Assembly (NCBI GenBank): GCA_039938515.1
Contig: JBDUUL010000010.1
Location: 124,001 to 188,000 of the forward strand
Direction: 5' to 3'
Origin: Nitrososphaera sp.
GTDB taxonomy: Archaea; Thermoproteota; Nitrososphaeria; Nitrososphaerales; Nitrososphaeraceae
Length of the DNA stretch: 64,000 nucleotides
Shown: positions 33,930 through 42,137 of the stretch, one piece after another
Position numbering within the stretch: position 1 is the stretch's first letter
Layout of the letters: every line of letters begins with the position of its first letter
Notes under the pieces: generated by a model
What the model was told of the DNA's origin: nothing
The model's database searches: none
What the model saw: only the letters and a program-made list of their open reading frames with translations
Translations under genes and position numbers: made by a program

Positions 33930-35183
33930 CTAGTTGTTCGCACCAATGTACAATGGTCTCTGCTCACCAAGCACTTTTTTAACAGATCGCTCAACAGCCT
34001 GACGGTTTTCAGCCGTCGTGTAGACCCGAAGCATGTCGAGGAATCCTGACAGAGAATCGATAAGAGGCATAGATGCAACCGGGATCTCTTTCGCAGCTTC
34101 GTTCTTGCCTGCCAGCCTTATGGAGCGCATTTCCTCCTTGCTTGGAGTAAGAGGCATCGAAGGAGCCTTAGATGCGTCAACAAAAACTAGCGCCGGGTCT
34201 ACCCCCGCAGCCGACGCAATCGATCCTGCAAGATTGAGCAGGGATTTTCTATCCATTTTCTTGTACCTATCGCGTTTGAGGAGCATCTTCTCATAAACGC
34301 ACTTGAGCAGCCGCCTATCGCGGTAATCTGACGCAAGCTTGGAAGCAAGGTTATTTTGTACGCTGCATAGCCTCTCAAGGGTAGCTTCGTCTGTCAGAGA
34401 AAGATAGTTATCAAGCGAGGTATCGGTCAGTCCCAGCTCGGGATCTGCACCGATCATTGAATGAAGCAGCATGACCTCGGCGGATCTTACGGTTTTGTGA
34501 AAATAGACTGCCTTGAACATCTCGTACCTCGAAATTAGCATCGACTCGAGTGAATTGTATGAAGACTGGTCTATGGCAAGCTTGCCTCTGTTGACCTCAA
34601 GGGAACCAACTAGCCTTGCCAGGTCAATTTTGCCGTACTCTGCGCCTGTGAAGTATGCGTCACGGGGCAGATAGTCCATTATGTCGGCCGAGAGGCTGCC
34701 CGAGATAATTTCGTTTAGGAAGGTCTCGCCGGTCTGCCCGAACGACAGCCTGCAAATCCTTTCCGGCGACCTGCCGTCACGCTTCAATACATCAGAAATC
34801 TCAGTCTGGAGAATTATTTTGCGGCCAATCTCCTCGTGCGTCGTCTTGCAATGCAGTTCAAGCACTTCCTCAAAGAGGTGCGAGAAAGGGCCATGCCCAA
34901 CGTCGTGGAGCAGCGCACCAAGCCTCAGCTCTTCCACAATTTCGGCATCGTCAATATGCCCCTTGGCCAGCAGCGCCTCGCCTGCCATTCCCGCGACGTG
35001 CATTGCCCCAAGCGAGTGCTCAAAGCGCGAATGCTGCGCTCCGGGATAAACCAGATGGGCCCCAGCCAACTGCCGTATCCTCCGCAGGCGCTGAAAGACT
35101 CTTGAATCAATGATGTGCCTCTCGGTTTCGGAGAACTTTACGTAGCGGTGGATGGGGTCTGCGATTTCACCTACAAAGTCCAA
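33930..35183 (-). CDS. HD-domain phosphohydrolase (dNTPase/SAMHD1-like)
   Basis: This protein has 417 residues. The HD metal site is clear: HSRFEHSLGAMHVAGMAGEA supplies the first His, LGALLHDVGHGPFSHLFE the His-Asp pair, and SADIMDYLPRDAYFTG the last Asp. The N-terminus DPIHRYVKFSETERHIIDS...FQRLRRIRQLAGAHLVYPGA is the family signature shared with SAMHD1 and bacterial YpgQ/dGTPase-like proteins. The C-terminal 150 residues are less conserved. It probably hydrolyses a nucleoside triphosphate, and its place between tmk and pyrH supports nucleotide-pool control, although the substrate is not proven. Confidence 0.85.
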   Translation of the reverse strand: MDFVGEIADPIHRYVKFSETERHIIDSRVFQRLRRIRQLAGAHLVYPGAQHSRFEHSLGAMHVAGMAGEALLAKGHIDDAEIVEELRLGALLHDVGHGPFSHLFEEVLELHCKTTHEEIGRKIILQTEISDVLKRDGRSPERICRLSFGQTGETFLNEIISGSLSADIMDYLPRDAYFTGAEYGKIDLARLVGSLEVNRGKLAIDQSSYNSLESMLISRYEMFKAVYFHKTVRSAEVMLLHSMIGADPELGLTDTSLDNYLSLTDEATLERLCSVQNNLASKLASDYRDRRLLKCVYEKMLLKRDRYKKMDRKSLLNLAGSIASAAGVDPALVFVDASKAPSMPLTPSKEEMRSIRLAGKNEAAKEIPVASMPLIDSLSGFLDMLRVYTTAENRQAVERSVKKVLGEQRPLYIGANN

Positions 35184-35233
35184 TCCGGTTCCCCCTGCCC
35201 CAAAAGCAAGAAAAATACGCCAATGACAATTGC

Positions 35234-35824
35234 CTAGATCTTCAGGTTCTTTTTAACGGTCTTAAGTATTTCCTGGTGGACCTGTTCCTTCCCTTTGGAC
35301 CCATCTATGACTTTCCAGCCAAATTGCTTTGCATATTTCATGTAGTTCTTGTGGGCCAACGCTGTCAGCTTTGGATCTTTCTCAAATACGTCCTGCGTCT
35401 CTGCGCGAGAGCTCGAGATCGTCGGACTCACGAGCAGCGCAAGAACAATGTCCTCCTTGGGCAGACCCTTGTCGAGTGCGAGGAGCCACTTTTCGTCCAG
35501 CCCATTTGACACCCCATACACCAAGTTCGACTGCCAGTACCTGTTCATGATGACGAGCGTTCCGTTCTCAACCATGCTCTCAATCTCCTCCTTTTTCTCC
35601 CACCTGTTGGCTGAAAAGAGAAGGTGCTTTACCTGATTCTGATAGTCACGCTTTCCGTCAAGAAATGCCCTTATTTCGCCGCCTATCGGCGTAAGGTAGT
35701 CCGGAAAGTCGAGAACCACGCTCACCTTTCCTGCTATCTTTAGCGACTCTTGCAACATGCGTGATTGTGTAGTCTTGCCCGCCTTGTCTGTGCCCTCAAG
35801 CACAATTATCTTTCCCCTCGCCAC
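35234..35824 (-). CDS. tmk: Thymidylate kinase
   Basis: This enzyme phosphorylates dTMP to dTDP. It has 196 residues. The P-loop is IIVLEGTDKAGKTTQSRML; LDFPDYLTPIGGEIRAFLDG holds the substrate-binding region; VIMNRYWQSNLVYG is the DRY-like motif, here with Asn before Arg; a short LID segment follows. It is upstream of the HD and pyrH genes on the same strand (50-base gap), suggesting one pyrimidine-nucleotide operon. Confidence 0.88.
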   Translation of the reverse strand: MARGKIIVLEGTDKAGKTTQSRMLQESLKIAGKVSVVLDFPDYLTPIGGEIRAFLDGKRDYQNQVKHLLFSANRWEKKEEIESMVENGTLVIMNRYWQSNLVYGVSNGLDEKWLLALDKGLPKEDIVLALLVSPTISSSRAETQDVFEKDPKLTALAHKNYMKYAKQFGWKVIDGSKGKEQVHQEILKTVKKNLKI

Positions 35825-35985
35825 CGACTAGACTTCAAGGGCAGATCGATAAAAAGATGTTGAGTATTTGCATCGAGAGCAAGTTTATGACAAATAACCC
35901 TGTGGGTAAAGTTAGAATTTTATGCGAATCACCAACAAATTAAAATATTATCCGCCGTTGTAAGGATGGGGCGGGAGCGAGGGCT

Positions 35986-36663
35986 TTGAAGGATGACAAG
36001 TCAAAAATCGCAATTTTCGATACTTTCAAGACTAGAAATAACAAGTTTACAGGCGAAGCCAAACGTCAGCGGGGCATAATGGCGCATCTCGCAGTTGAGG
36101 AATCGCCAGAGCTCCGGACCAGGACATCCATCGCACACGCCATCGCTAAGCAGCATGGAATCCTGTGGCAGAACATCTACTCGGGCATCTTCAGGGATCT
36201 AGACGAGGTGCTGATTCCTGCAGGCGTCGTTCGGGAGGGCGGCAGGCTTCCTCTCCGCAGGGGTCCAAAGGCACTGCAGCTTGAGGGGGTGCCTTATTAC
36301 GAGCTCACCGATTCCGGCAAGCTCGTCGCCTCTGCTATAGAAGAACTAGGAGACAGGCGCATGAAGATGCTGAGAACTTATATCGATTCTATCCCCTCAA
36401 CAGACCCTAATGCCGGGACCGTAAAGAAGGGAATGCTGATTCTAATCTCAAGCGCTCCTCACTTTGTCACCAAGATTATCAGCGAGTACATCCACGCCTA
36501 CAGCACGGGGATTATCGACCGGATAGAGCCGATAGACCTTGCCAGGCTGCGGCAGGTCGTCTCGGAGGAAATATCGGTTGAGAGGGAATTAATCGAGGCG
36601 TTCGTCAAAATGTCCCAAGATCAGCAGGAGACCGTAAGGGGGTTTTTCAAGGTCCTGTCCTAA
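35986..36663 (+). CDS. Hypothetical protein with winged-helix-like region
   Basis: This 225-residue soluble protein starts with TTG at 35986, downstream of an AT-rich TATA-like AAAATATTA. Residues 30-110 resemble a winged helix: a helical part (SIAHAIAKQHGILWQNIYSG) followed by VREGGRLPLRRGPKAL and YYELTDSGKLVASAI, the latter like the wing and final helix of archaeal wHTH regulators. The C-terminal half is helical and charged. It may be a transcription regulator; the target is unknown. Its stop overlaps the convergent zinc-finger gene by four bases. Confidence 0.6.
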   Translation: MKDDKSKIAIFDTFKTRNNKFTGEAKRQRGIMAHLAVEESPELRTRTSIAHAIAKQHGILWQNIYSGIFRDLDEVLIPAGVVREGGRLPLRRGPKALQLEGVPYYELTDSGKLVASAIEELGDRRMKMLRTYIDSIPSTDPNAGTVKKGMLILISSAPHFVTKIISEYIHAYSTGIIDRIEPIDLARLRQVVSEEISVERELIEAFVKMSQDQQETVRGFFKVLS

Positions 36664-36821
36664 CGCCCCTCGTAGCCGCATGAAGAGCATTTGTACTTTT
36701 TCGACTTGCCTTTGCAGCCCTCGCAGCGCCATATCCTTGCGTTCTTACATTTTGGGCAGGAAAAGCTTTCCGAAAGCTCGCCGGGCCTTACGTCCTTGCC
36801 GCAGGCGTTGCACTTGGGCAT
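36660..36821 (-). CDS. Small HVO_2753-like zinc-finger protein
   Basis: 53 residues from the ATG at 36821 (an ATG at 36842 would add seven). Four zinc-knuckle pairs are visible: CNACGK, CPKCKN, CEGCKG and CSSCGY, ending GYEGR. The order and spacing match the small archaeal zinc-finger proteins such as Haloferax HVO_2753, which has two zinc sites and affects swarming and biofilm formation there. It probably binds RNA or protein. In some archaea it sits next to the EF-1-beta gene, but that is not the case here. Confidence 0.8.
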   Translation of the reverse strand: MPKCNACGKDVRPGELSESFSCPKCKNARIWRCEGCKGKSKKYKCSSCGYEGR

Positions 36822-36930
36822 GTCGTACGAACCGGAGTACATTTTTGTTTCAGGTTCCTTCGCCGAGTATTTGTAGCTTTGTTGGCTGAAAGTTGATTAG
36901 TCGGGGCAGAGCGCCGCGACGAAACAAAGG

Positions 36931-36939
36931 ATTTATACC
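36931..36939 (+). promoter_or_regulatory. TATA box for the Hsp20 gene
   Basis: ATTTATACC is centred 26-27 bases before the ATG at 36962. It lies inside the longest reading of the downstream frame (from 36893), so that longer start should be rejected. Confidence 0.6.
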
Positions 36940-36961
36940 ATTTTTTGCTGTACTAATGTAC

Positions 36962-37348
36962 ATGGGTTTAGCAGGAATCGTCGCAAAGGGCATGATCAAG
37001 GAACTCGACTACAGAGCTCGCGAGTTTTACGAGTTTGTGCTACCAGCGATTGACATGTACGAGGAAAAGAACGACCTTGTGGTGGTAATTGACTTGCCGG
37101 GCTTTGCCAAACAGGACATCAATCTAAAAGTGACCGGACGGATTCTCTCAATTAACGCTCGCAGGGAAGAGCCTGAGAAGGTGGGCACAGTTTACTACAG
37201 GCACAGGCCGACGAGGATATCAAAAAGAATCGAGCTTCCAATCTCTGTACGAGACGACGAAACTGTGGTTGGAAATGCAACCTATGAGCACGGAGTAGTT
37301 CGGCTGAGAATTCCGATTCCCCAGTCTACAAGCATACCTATCAGCTGA
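36962..37348 (+). CDS. hsp20: Small heat shock protein (Hsp20/alpha-crystallin)
   Basis: 128 residues from the ATG at 36962 (MGLAGIVAKGM); an ATG two codons earlier is possible. The alpha-crystallin domain covers about residues 30-120: VVVIDLPGFAKQDINLKVTG, ILSINARREEPEKV, YYRHRPTRISKRIELP, and EHGVVRLRIPIPQS. The usual C-terminal I-x-I oligomerisation motif is seen as IPIP or SIPIS. It works as an ATP-independent holdase chaperone. The transcript is probably leaderless. It converges with the AarF-like gene. Confidence 0.88.
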   Translation: MGLAGIVAKGMIKELDYRAREFYEFVLPAIDMYEEKNDLVVVIDLPGFAKQDINLKVTGRILSINARREEPEKVGTVYYRHRPTRISKRIELPISVRDDETVVGNATYEHGVVRLRIPIPQSTSIPIS

Positions 37349-37363
37349 CCGCACTTCAACAAC

Positions 37364-39034
37364 CTACATCGCTTTTTTTATCGCCACGAACGCCGCGGCG
37401 GCAGCCGCCGCAAAGCCCCCGTAGGCAATCACCGGGAATGATGAAAGCACGAATGACGAACCTACAAAAAAGGCCGCGGCAAGGACGCTTGCAGATATGA
37501 CCGAATAACCCTGGTTCTTTTGCTCCGAAGGCCACCTGCTTTCAAGATAAGTCCTCAGCACCGGTGCGAGCGTGATTGACGCCTCAATACCCTTTGCAAA
37601 CCTTTTTGCCGTTACCTTCAGCTCCTCAATGTACGCTTCCTTTACCAGCCCCTCCTCCTCGAGCAGGTCGGCGAGGACCTTTACGAACATGAACCTCACC
37701 TTATGGTGCTGGTAGATTCCCTCCAATATTGACGCCATGCGCATGTAAAGGGCGAGGTTTTTTGGCAGCCTGAACGGAAACCTACTCAGTGTCTTGTTTG
37801 CCAGGTCCATCAGAGCCCTTACTTCCATCCTGTCAACCTTTTTTCCGTATAGGCTCTCGATGCTCATCGCAATTCCGCGTTCGACTATGTAGCGATTGAC
37901 GGTTGGCTCAAGTGTGCCAAGCTCGATAAGGACGTTGACAGTCCTTTCCGGGTCTTTGTCCAGCAGCCCGAGATAGAGCCGTATTAGCCTGATGCGCGTC
38001 TCGTTGTCAAGCCTGCCTACCATGCCAAAGTCATAGAGGACGATACGTCCGGTCGGGTCGACCGATATATTGCCGGGATGCGGGTCCGCATGAAAGATGC
38101 TATGCCGGAGGAGCATCTTGAAAAAAAGCCTGTGCACCGTCACGACAAGCATTTCCCTGTTAATTCCTGCCGCGTCGAGCGCCTTGACATCGGTAATCTT
38201 GATTCCAGGAATGTATTCCATGGTGAGCACGTGTCTTGTAGATCTTTCAGGTACAAGGGACGGGATCACTATGGCATCATCGTCCTTCAGGTTCTGCTTT
38301 ATCGTTCGCAGGTTTTCGGCCTCTATCCTGTAGTCCATTTCTTCGTGAATCGACTCTACAAACTGGGCAAACATTCCTTCAGCTGAGAAACGCAAATTCG
38401 GATCGATAAATCGGGTGGCAAGCGGCAAGATCTTGCCGAGCACATGAACGTCCTTATCGATTATCTGCTCGATGTTGGGCCGGCTGACTTTTACTATTAC
38501 TTGCCTGCCGAGATAGGTCGCAAGGTAAACTTGGCCAAGACTCGCGCCGGACAGCGCTTCCTGGTTGAACTGCTCAAACGCATCTTCCAGCCTTCCAAGT
38601 TCCGATTCAATTATCGGCTTTACCTGGGAAAAGGGCGCAGGGGGGACATCGTCCTGCAGGCGGGCCAGCACTTCAAGGTAAGGCTGCGGCAGGATGTCTG
38701 CCCTGGTGGAAAGCCACTGTCCGAGCTTTATGTATGAGGGACCGAGTTCTATGAACGCATTCAGGGCCTTTTCTGCATGCCTACCGTATTTTCTTTCATC
38801 AACGTTTCGCCCCTCCCGCTTTACCCATTCGCGCCTGTCGCGTCGAAAATTCAGGACTACCGGCAATAGCTTGAAAAGAACTCGCGCAACGTGGACATTT
38901 GACGGCCTCTTATTGCTCGCATTCTCCTTGGGATGCTGGGTTGTTCTTGAATAGTCTTCGGCAGGCACCTGGAGCCTGCCCTCGATATTTGCGCTATTTT
39001 TGTCCCACCTTCCTGCCTTTGCCGGGGTTTCCAC
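37364..39034 (-). CDS. AarF/UbiB (ABC1) family atypical kinase
   Basis: About 556 residues from the GTG at 39034, whose codon overlaps the stop of the upstream gene (TAGTG); a GTG at 38968 is also possible. Kinase-like features of the ABC1 family are ELGPSYIKLGQWLSTRADIL (KxGQ), ALSGASLGQVYLA (alanine-rich nucleotide loop), the Lys in QVIVKVSRPN, HADPHPGNISV (catalytic region), and VLYDFGMVG (DFG). Two or three membrane segments lie at the C-terminus (about residues 500-550). Relatives act in quinone or lipid metabolism at the membrane. An open frame upstream to 39208 is mostly arginine-rich shadow sequence of the overlapping gene. Confidence 0.85.
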   Translation of the reverse strand: METPAKAGRWDKNSANIEGRLQVPAEDYSRTTQHPKENASNKRPSNVHVARVLFKLLPVVLNFRRDRREWVKREGRNVDERKYGRHAEKALNAFIELGPSYIKLGQWLSTRADILPQPYLEVLARLQDDVPPAPFSQVKPIIESELGRLEDAFEQFNQEALSGASLGQVYLATYLGRQVIVKVSRPNIEQIIDKDVHVLGKILPLATRFIDPNLRFSAEGMFAQFVESIHEEMDYRIEAENLRTIKQNLKDDDAIVIPSLVPERSTRHVLTMEYIPGIKITDVKALDAAGINREMLVVTVHRLFFKMLLRHSIFHADPHPGNISVDPTGRIVLYDFGMVGRLDNETRIRLIRLYLGLLDKDPERTVNVLIELGTLEPTVNRYIVERGIAMSIESLYGKKVDRMEVRALMDLANKTLSRFPFRLPKNLALYMRMASILEGIYQHHKVRFMFVKVLADLLEEEGLVKEAYIEELKVTAKRFAKGIEASITLAPVLRTYLESRWPSEQKNQGYSVISASVLAAAFFVGSSFVLSSFPVIAYGGFAAAAAAAFVAIKKAM

Positions 39035-39456
39035 TACCTGACGACATCCTTCTTCAGGCGATTGGCGACGGCGTGTGCAACGCCGCCTGCGCAGGCACCA
39101 GTGAGACAGCCCGCGACTACTCCAGAAATGAGAGCATCTGCGGCTGACTTGCCGCGACGCTTTTGGTGATCGTAGACCGAAGCCCCCACTCGCTTGCCAA
39201 CCTCCCATCCAAAGTACGCGCCGGCAAGGTATTCAGGCGCGTCAAGGGCAAGGTGCCCCAGAGGGCTTTGCTCGGGGTTCACTCTGTCCATGTGTACAGA
39301 ATACCTGTCTTCATACTCTAAAATATGCAGCCTTCCCTGCCTGAATTGCCTAAGGGCCCCTTTCTTGTTTCCAAGAAGCGACTCTGGCAAGTCAACCAGC
39401 GGCCTTACCGACTTGGGGACAGTGATGCTCCCGTCGGGATTAACAAAATCCAACAA
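39034..39456 (-). CDS. Hypothetical protein with glycine-zipper-like C-terminus
   Basis: This 140-residue protein starts with TTG at 39456, about 26 bases after a TATA box, so it is probably leaderless. The N-terminal 80 residues are soluble (PESLLGNKKGALRQFRQGRL). Residues 80-130 contain small-residue-rich hydrophobic helices (AGAYFGWEVGKRVGASVY and SGVVAGCLTGACAGGVAHAV), like glycine-zipper membrane segments. Its TAG overlaps the GTG start of the AarF-like kinase, so the two are translationally coupled and may work together at the membrane. Confidence 0.65.
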   Translation of the reverse strand: MLDFVNPDGSITVPKSVRPLVDLPESLLGNKKGALRQFRQGRLHILEYEDRYSVHMDRVNPEQSPLGHLALDAPEYLAGAYFGWEVGKRVGASVYDHQKRRGKSAADALISGVVAGCLTGACAGGVAHAVANRLKKDVVR

Positions 39457-39475
39457 ACTCCAAACGCGCTAAAAT

Positions 39476-39484
39476 CAATATAAA
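39476..39484 (-). promoter_or_regulatory. TATA box for the 39456-37364 operon
   Basis: The minus strand reads TTTATATTG, centred about 25 bases before the TTG at 39456. The same short gap carries the divergent Nudix start at 39529. Confidence 0.55.
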
Positions 39485-39528
39485 ATTACCGCAGCCTTAA
39501 TTGCACAGCAAGCCCCTAAGGAACAAAA

Positions 39529-40065
39529 ATGCGAGGAATCAAGACAATCGAGAGTTCCAGCAGGTATTCCGGCGAGGTATCTCTTCGCATAGACCGCTTT
39601 GTGCTTGCCGGCAAGCAAATAAAAAAAGAGATTGTGGTACACCGCGACTCGGTAGGCATTCTGCCTATTGAGCAGCGAAGCGGCGGGCTTGTGGTGACCC
39701 TTGTCAGCCAGTACCGGCGTGCGGCTGATGCCATGCTTCTTGAGATTCCAGCAGGCAAAATCGAGCCGGGAGAGACTCCAAGGCAGGCCGCCGTCAGGGA
39801 ACTCGCAGAGGAGGTCGGCTGCAAACCCTCAATTCTCAGGCCGCTCCTGCGTTGCTATCTGGCGCCGGGATATGACACTGAGTTTATGACCATTTTTGTC
39901 GCGCGCTCGCTAGGCAAGGTTCCAAGGGGTCAGCTGGACGAGGATGAAAACATTTCAATCAAGAGGCTTTCTTTCAAGTCGGCGCTCAGGATGTGCATGT
40001 CAGGGGAAATAATAGACTGCAAGACCATAGCGGCCCTGTTTGCGTTTGCAAAAACTATTCGCTAG
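39529..40065 (+). CDS. Nudix hydrolase, ADP-ribose pyrophosphatase type
   Basis: This 178-residue protein carries the Nudix box GKIEPGETPRQAAVRELAEE followed by VG, which has the full GX5EX7REUXEEXGU pattern at about residues 83-105. Its relatives hydrolyse ADP-ribose or other nucleotide sugars into AMP and a sugar phosphate. The N-terminal strand region (VSLRIDRFVLAGKQIKKEIV and VGILPIEQRSGGLVVTLVSQ) is typical of the ADPRase subgroup, as is LAPGYDTEFMTIFVA after the box. ATG start. The substrate is predicted only. Confidence 0.85.
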   Translation: MRGIKTIESSSRYSGEVSLRIDRFVLAGKQIKKEIVVHRDSVGILPIEQRSGGLVVTLVSQYRRAADAMLLEIPAGKIEPGETPRQAAVRELAEEVGCKPSILRPLLRCYLAPGYDTEFMTIFVARSLGKVPRGQLDEDENISIKRLSFKSALRMCMSGEIIDCKTIAALFAFAKTIR

Positions 40066-40066
40066 C

Positions 40067-40285
40067 TCACTCGGAGAGCATCTGCAGCGTTCGCTCGCTA
40101 ATCTCCGACTGGCCCGCGGCTTTTTTCGCCGAGCCAAAAATCAATTTGGCAACGTACAGCTCTATGCCAAGTATCGAGGCAAGCTCTGAGGGAGTTGAAT
40201 TTAGTATTGATTCCACCGTCAGACCTGAGCTTATCAGGTAGTCCCTGATGCCCTGAGCTAACTCTAGCATGTGGATTTCGAGCAT
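40067..40285 (-). CDS. Small protein with helix-hairpin-helix-like domain
   Basis: 72 residues from the ATG at 40285, about 26 bases after a TATA-like CCATTAAG; the frame is open to 40360 but that part is unlikely to be translated. Residues 20-55 (LTVESILNSTPSELASILGI, then AKLIFGSAKKA) look like the helix-hairpin-helix of RadA/Rad51 N-termini and similar DNA-binding domains: helix, SELASILG hairpin, helix. It may bind DNA or act as a protein adaptor. The stop is one base from the convergent Nudix stop. Confidence 0.55.
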   Translation of the reverse strand: MLEIHMLELAQGIRDYLISSGLTVESILNSTPSELASILGIELYVAKLIFGSAKKAAGQSEISERTLQMLSE

Positions 40286-40381
40286 TGCAACCAATTTTCC
40301 GCACTCCGCACTCTTAATGGTTGTAGGAGAATCACAGCGTAGAAGAATTCGCCAGACCACCGCGTAACCATCACGCGGTGT

Positions 40382-40699
40382 TTATTTCCCGCCGGCCAGC
40401 CTGTCGATAACCTGCGCCAGCTTGATGTCATAATTGCTGATGCCGGACACATCATGGGTTACAAGTTCAATCTTGACGGTGCCGTAGACGTTGAACCATT
40501 CGGGGTGATGGTTCATTTTTTCAGCCTCTAGCGCAACGCGCGTCATGAACCCAAAAGCTTGAACAAAGTCTTCAAATTCAAATGTCTTGGTAATCTTGCC
40601 GCTGATAACCCTCCAGCCGTCCAGCAGCGCAACCTGCTCAGAAATCTCGCTTTGATCCAGCTTGCGGTAGCTGTCGTCGCCGGATTGATCCTCGTGCAT
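40382..40699 (-). CDS. Pterin-4a-carbinolamine dehydratase
   Basis: 105 residues. The PCD signature is [20 protein letters not shown], with the catalytic HHPE and the following strand, then [15 protein letters not shown]. The N-terminal [20 protein letters not shown] is also typical. These enzymes dehydrate 4a-hydroxy-tetrahydropterins; some members instead act as dimerisation cofactors or have a molybdopterin link. Here no aromatic hydroxylase is adjacent, so the physiological partner is unknown. ATG start. Confidence 0.88.
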   Translation of the reverse strand: MHEDQSGDDSYRKLDQSEISEQVALLDGWRVISGKITKTFEFEDFVQAFGFMTRVALEAEKMNHHPEWFNVYGTVKIELVTHDVSGISNYDIKLAQVIDRLAGGK

Positions 40700-40773
40700 G
40701 TGTGCAAAAATTATGGCCGCCGCGCCTTAATACGCTTTGTTGATTGGCCGCCGGGTTTGCGTCCTGCAGGAAT

Positions 40774-40780
40774 TTATAGG
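40774..40780 (+). promoter_or_regulatory. TATA box for tRNA-Val
   Basis: TTTATAG lies 26-32 bases before the first base of the tRNA, the expected location for an archaeal tRNA promoter. Confidence 0.5.
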
Positions 40781-40805
40781 GCAACGCGTACCCTCATCGC
40801 ACACT

Positions 40806-40880
40806 GGGCGGCTGGTCTAGACTGGTTATGATACCGCTCTTACACAGCGGTGGTCGAGTGTTCAAATCACTCGCCGCCCA
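40806..40880 (+). tRNA. tRNA-Val(UAC)
   Basis: The acceptor stem is GGGCGGC (40806-40812) with GCCGCCC (40873-40879), followed by A73. The anticodon stem is CCGCT with AGCGG and the seven-base loop CTTACAC gives anticodon TAC (Val). The T-arm is GAGTG-TTCAAAT-CACTC. No intron and no encoded CCA (ACTTTTG follows), unlike the tRNA-Ser in this window. Confidence 0.93.
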
Positions 40881-40952
40881 CTTTTGAAACTCTCGCAGAG
40901 ATCCTTATTATAGTGAGATTGCGTCATCCGTACTGTAATCGGGAGATAACCG

Positions 40953-42137
40953 TTGGATTACAGAGTCAAGGTCGCGACTAGCATGCTTTTCAAGAGAAAA
41001 GGAAGCATGCTTGCTGCCACGATTGCAGTCGCGATCGCAGTCCTTGTCATAGTCGTTAACAACGTGACGTTTCAAGGAGCCTCAAACGGTATCGTGAGAG
41101 ACCTGACCGATTACCAGTTTGGCAACCTGCTAATTACCGACAAGAACGGCAACATCAACAAGCCTGACTCTGAAATACTCGGATACCTTCAGAACACCGG
41201 CCTTGTGAAGGGCGCCACGGTCCGTCTCATCACCTCTGCTTCCATCAACAACACCCGTACGGCCGTTCCTGTGCGGACATACGGAGTCGAGCTAATCGGC
41301 ATGGACCCTGTAGGTGAGGCCAAGGCTTCAAAGATAAAGGACGCAGTAGTGGCTGGCACGTTTCTTACGACCCGCGATTCAATAGTACTTGGCAGCAACG
41401 CAGCAAACGACCTGTCAGCCAGGCTCGGCGACCCGCTTGATGTCAAGGTCACGGATCGCACAGGACACGATGTCGTCAAGAGGTTCTCTGTCGTCGGCAT
41501 CACTCAGTCTCCCGGCGGCCTGGCATTTGACTCGGCAGCGCTTGTAGACATCAAGACGTTACGGGACATGACTGACCGGGCGGACCAGAGCGACGAAGTG
41601 CTTGTGAGACTTTATGATATTCATCAGGCCGGCGAACTTGAGAGACAGTTTTTTGCTCATTTTCCAAATGAGCATTTTCAGGTGCAGACCGTACAAGAAG
41701 CCGCGAAAAATATCCTTGAGGGCATCGCCTCGGTCAACGCCTTTATCAATCTTGTCGGGTACTTTGGCATGCTTTCTTCGGCCTTTGGGATCATCACCAT
41801 CATGATGATGATAGTCTCAAGCAAGACGCGTGAAATCGGAATATTGAGGGCTATCGGCTCAAACAAGTCAGATATCATGCTCGTGTTCTTCATACAGGGC
41901 ACCATCATTGGTTCTCTGGGAGGGCTGCTCGGATTTGTGCTTGCTTCGGGCTATACGCTCTACTCCTCATACTCCAGACTCAGCATCGGAGGCGGCATAG
42001 CGCTTGCAATACAATATGACCCGGTTTTTGTTGCCCAGACCGCGATTACAGGCATGGTAATGGGGATCGTCGCCTCGCTTTATCCCGCGTGGCGCACGAC
42101 CAAGCTGGAGCCGTCGGAGGCGACCCGGGTTGACTAG
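40953..42137 (+). CDS. ABC transporter permease (MacB/FtsX type)
   Basis: 394 residues. One membrane segment near the N-terminus (about residues 18-38, MLAATIAVAIAVLVIVVNNV), a roughly 200-residue extracellular MacB-like domain, and three C-terminal membrane segments with the FtsX pattern INLVGYFGMLSSAFGIITIM, SSKTREIGILRAIGSNKSDI and a final YPAWRTTKLEPSEA tail. This is the usual layout of LolCDE/MacB-type exporters. TTG start; a TATA-like TTATTATAG lies about 45 bases upstream. It overlaps the ATPase gene by eight bases. Confidence 0.85.
   Translation: MDYRVKVATSMLFKRKGSMLAATIAVAIAVLVIVVNNVTFQGASNGIVRDLTDYQFGNLLITDKNGNINKPDSEILGYLQNTGLVKGATVRLITSASINNTRTAVPVRTYGVELIGMDPVGEAKASKIKDAVVAGTFLTTRDSIVLGSNAANDLSARLGDPLDVKVTDRTGHDVVKRFSVVGITQSPGGLAFDSAALVDIKTLRDMTDRADQSDEVLVRLYDIHQAGELERQFFAHFPNEHFQVQTVQEAAKNILEGIASVNAFINLVGYFGMLSSAFGIITIMMMIVSSKTREIGILRAIGSNKSDIMLVFFIQGTIIGSLGGLLGFVLASGYTLYSSYSRLSIGGGIALAIQYDPVFVAQTAITGMVMGIVASLYPAWRTTKLEPSEATRVD

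Noticed and set aside
33914-34078. 55-codon upstream extension of pyrH
   Set aside because: It overlaps the HD gene in another frame and lacks homology; kinase homology begins just after the ATG at 33913.
39035-39208. 58-codon upstream extension of the AarF-like gene
   Set aside because: Arg/Cys-rich sequence that is the out-of-frame image of the 140-residue gene.
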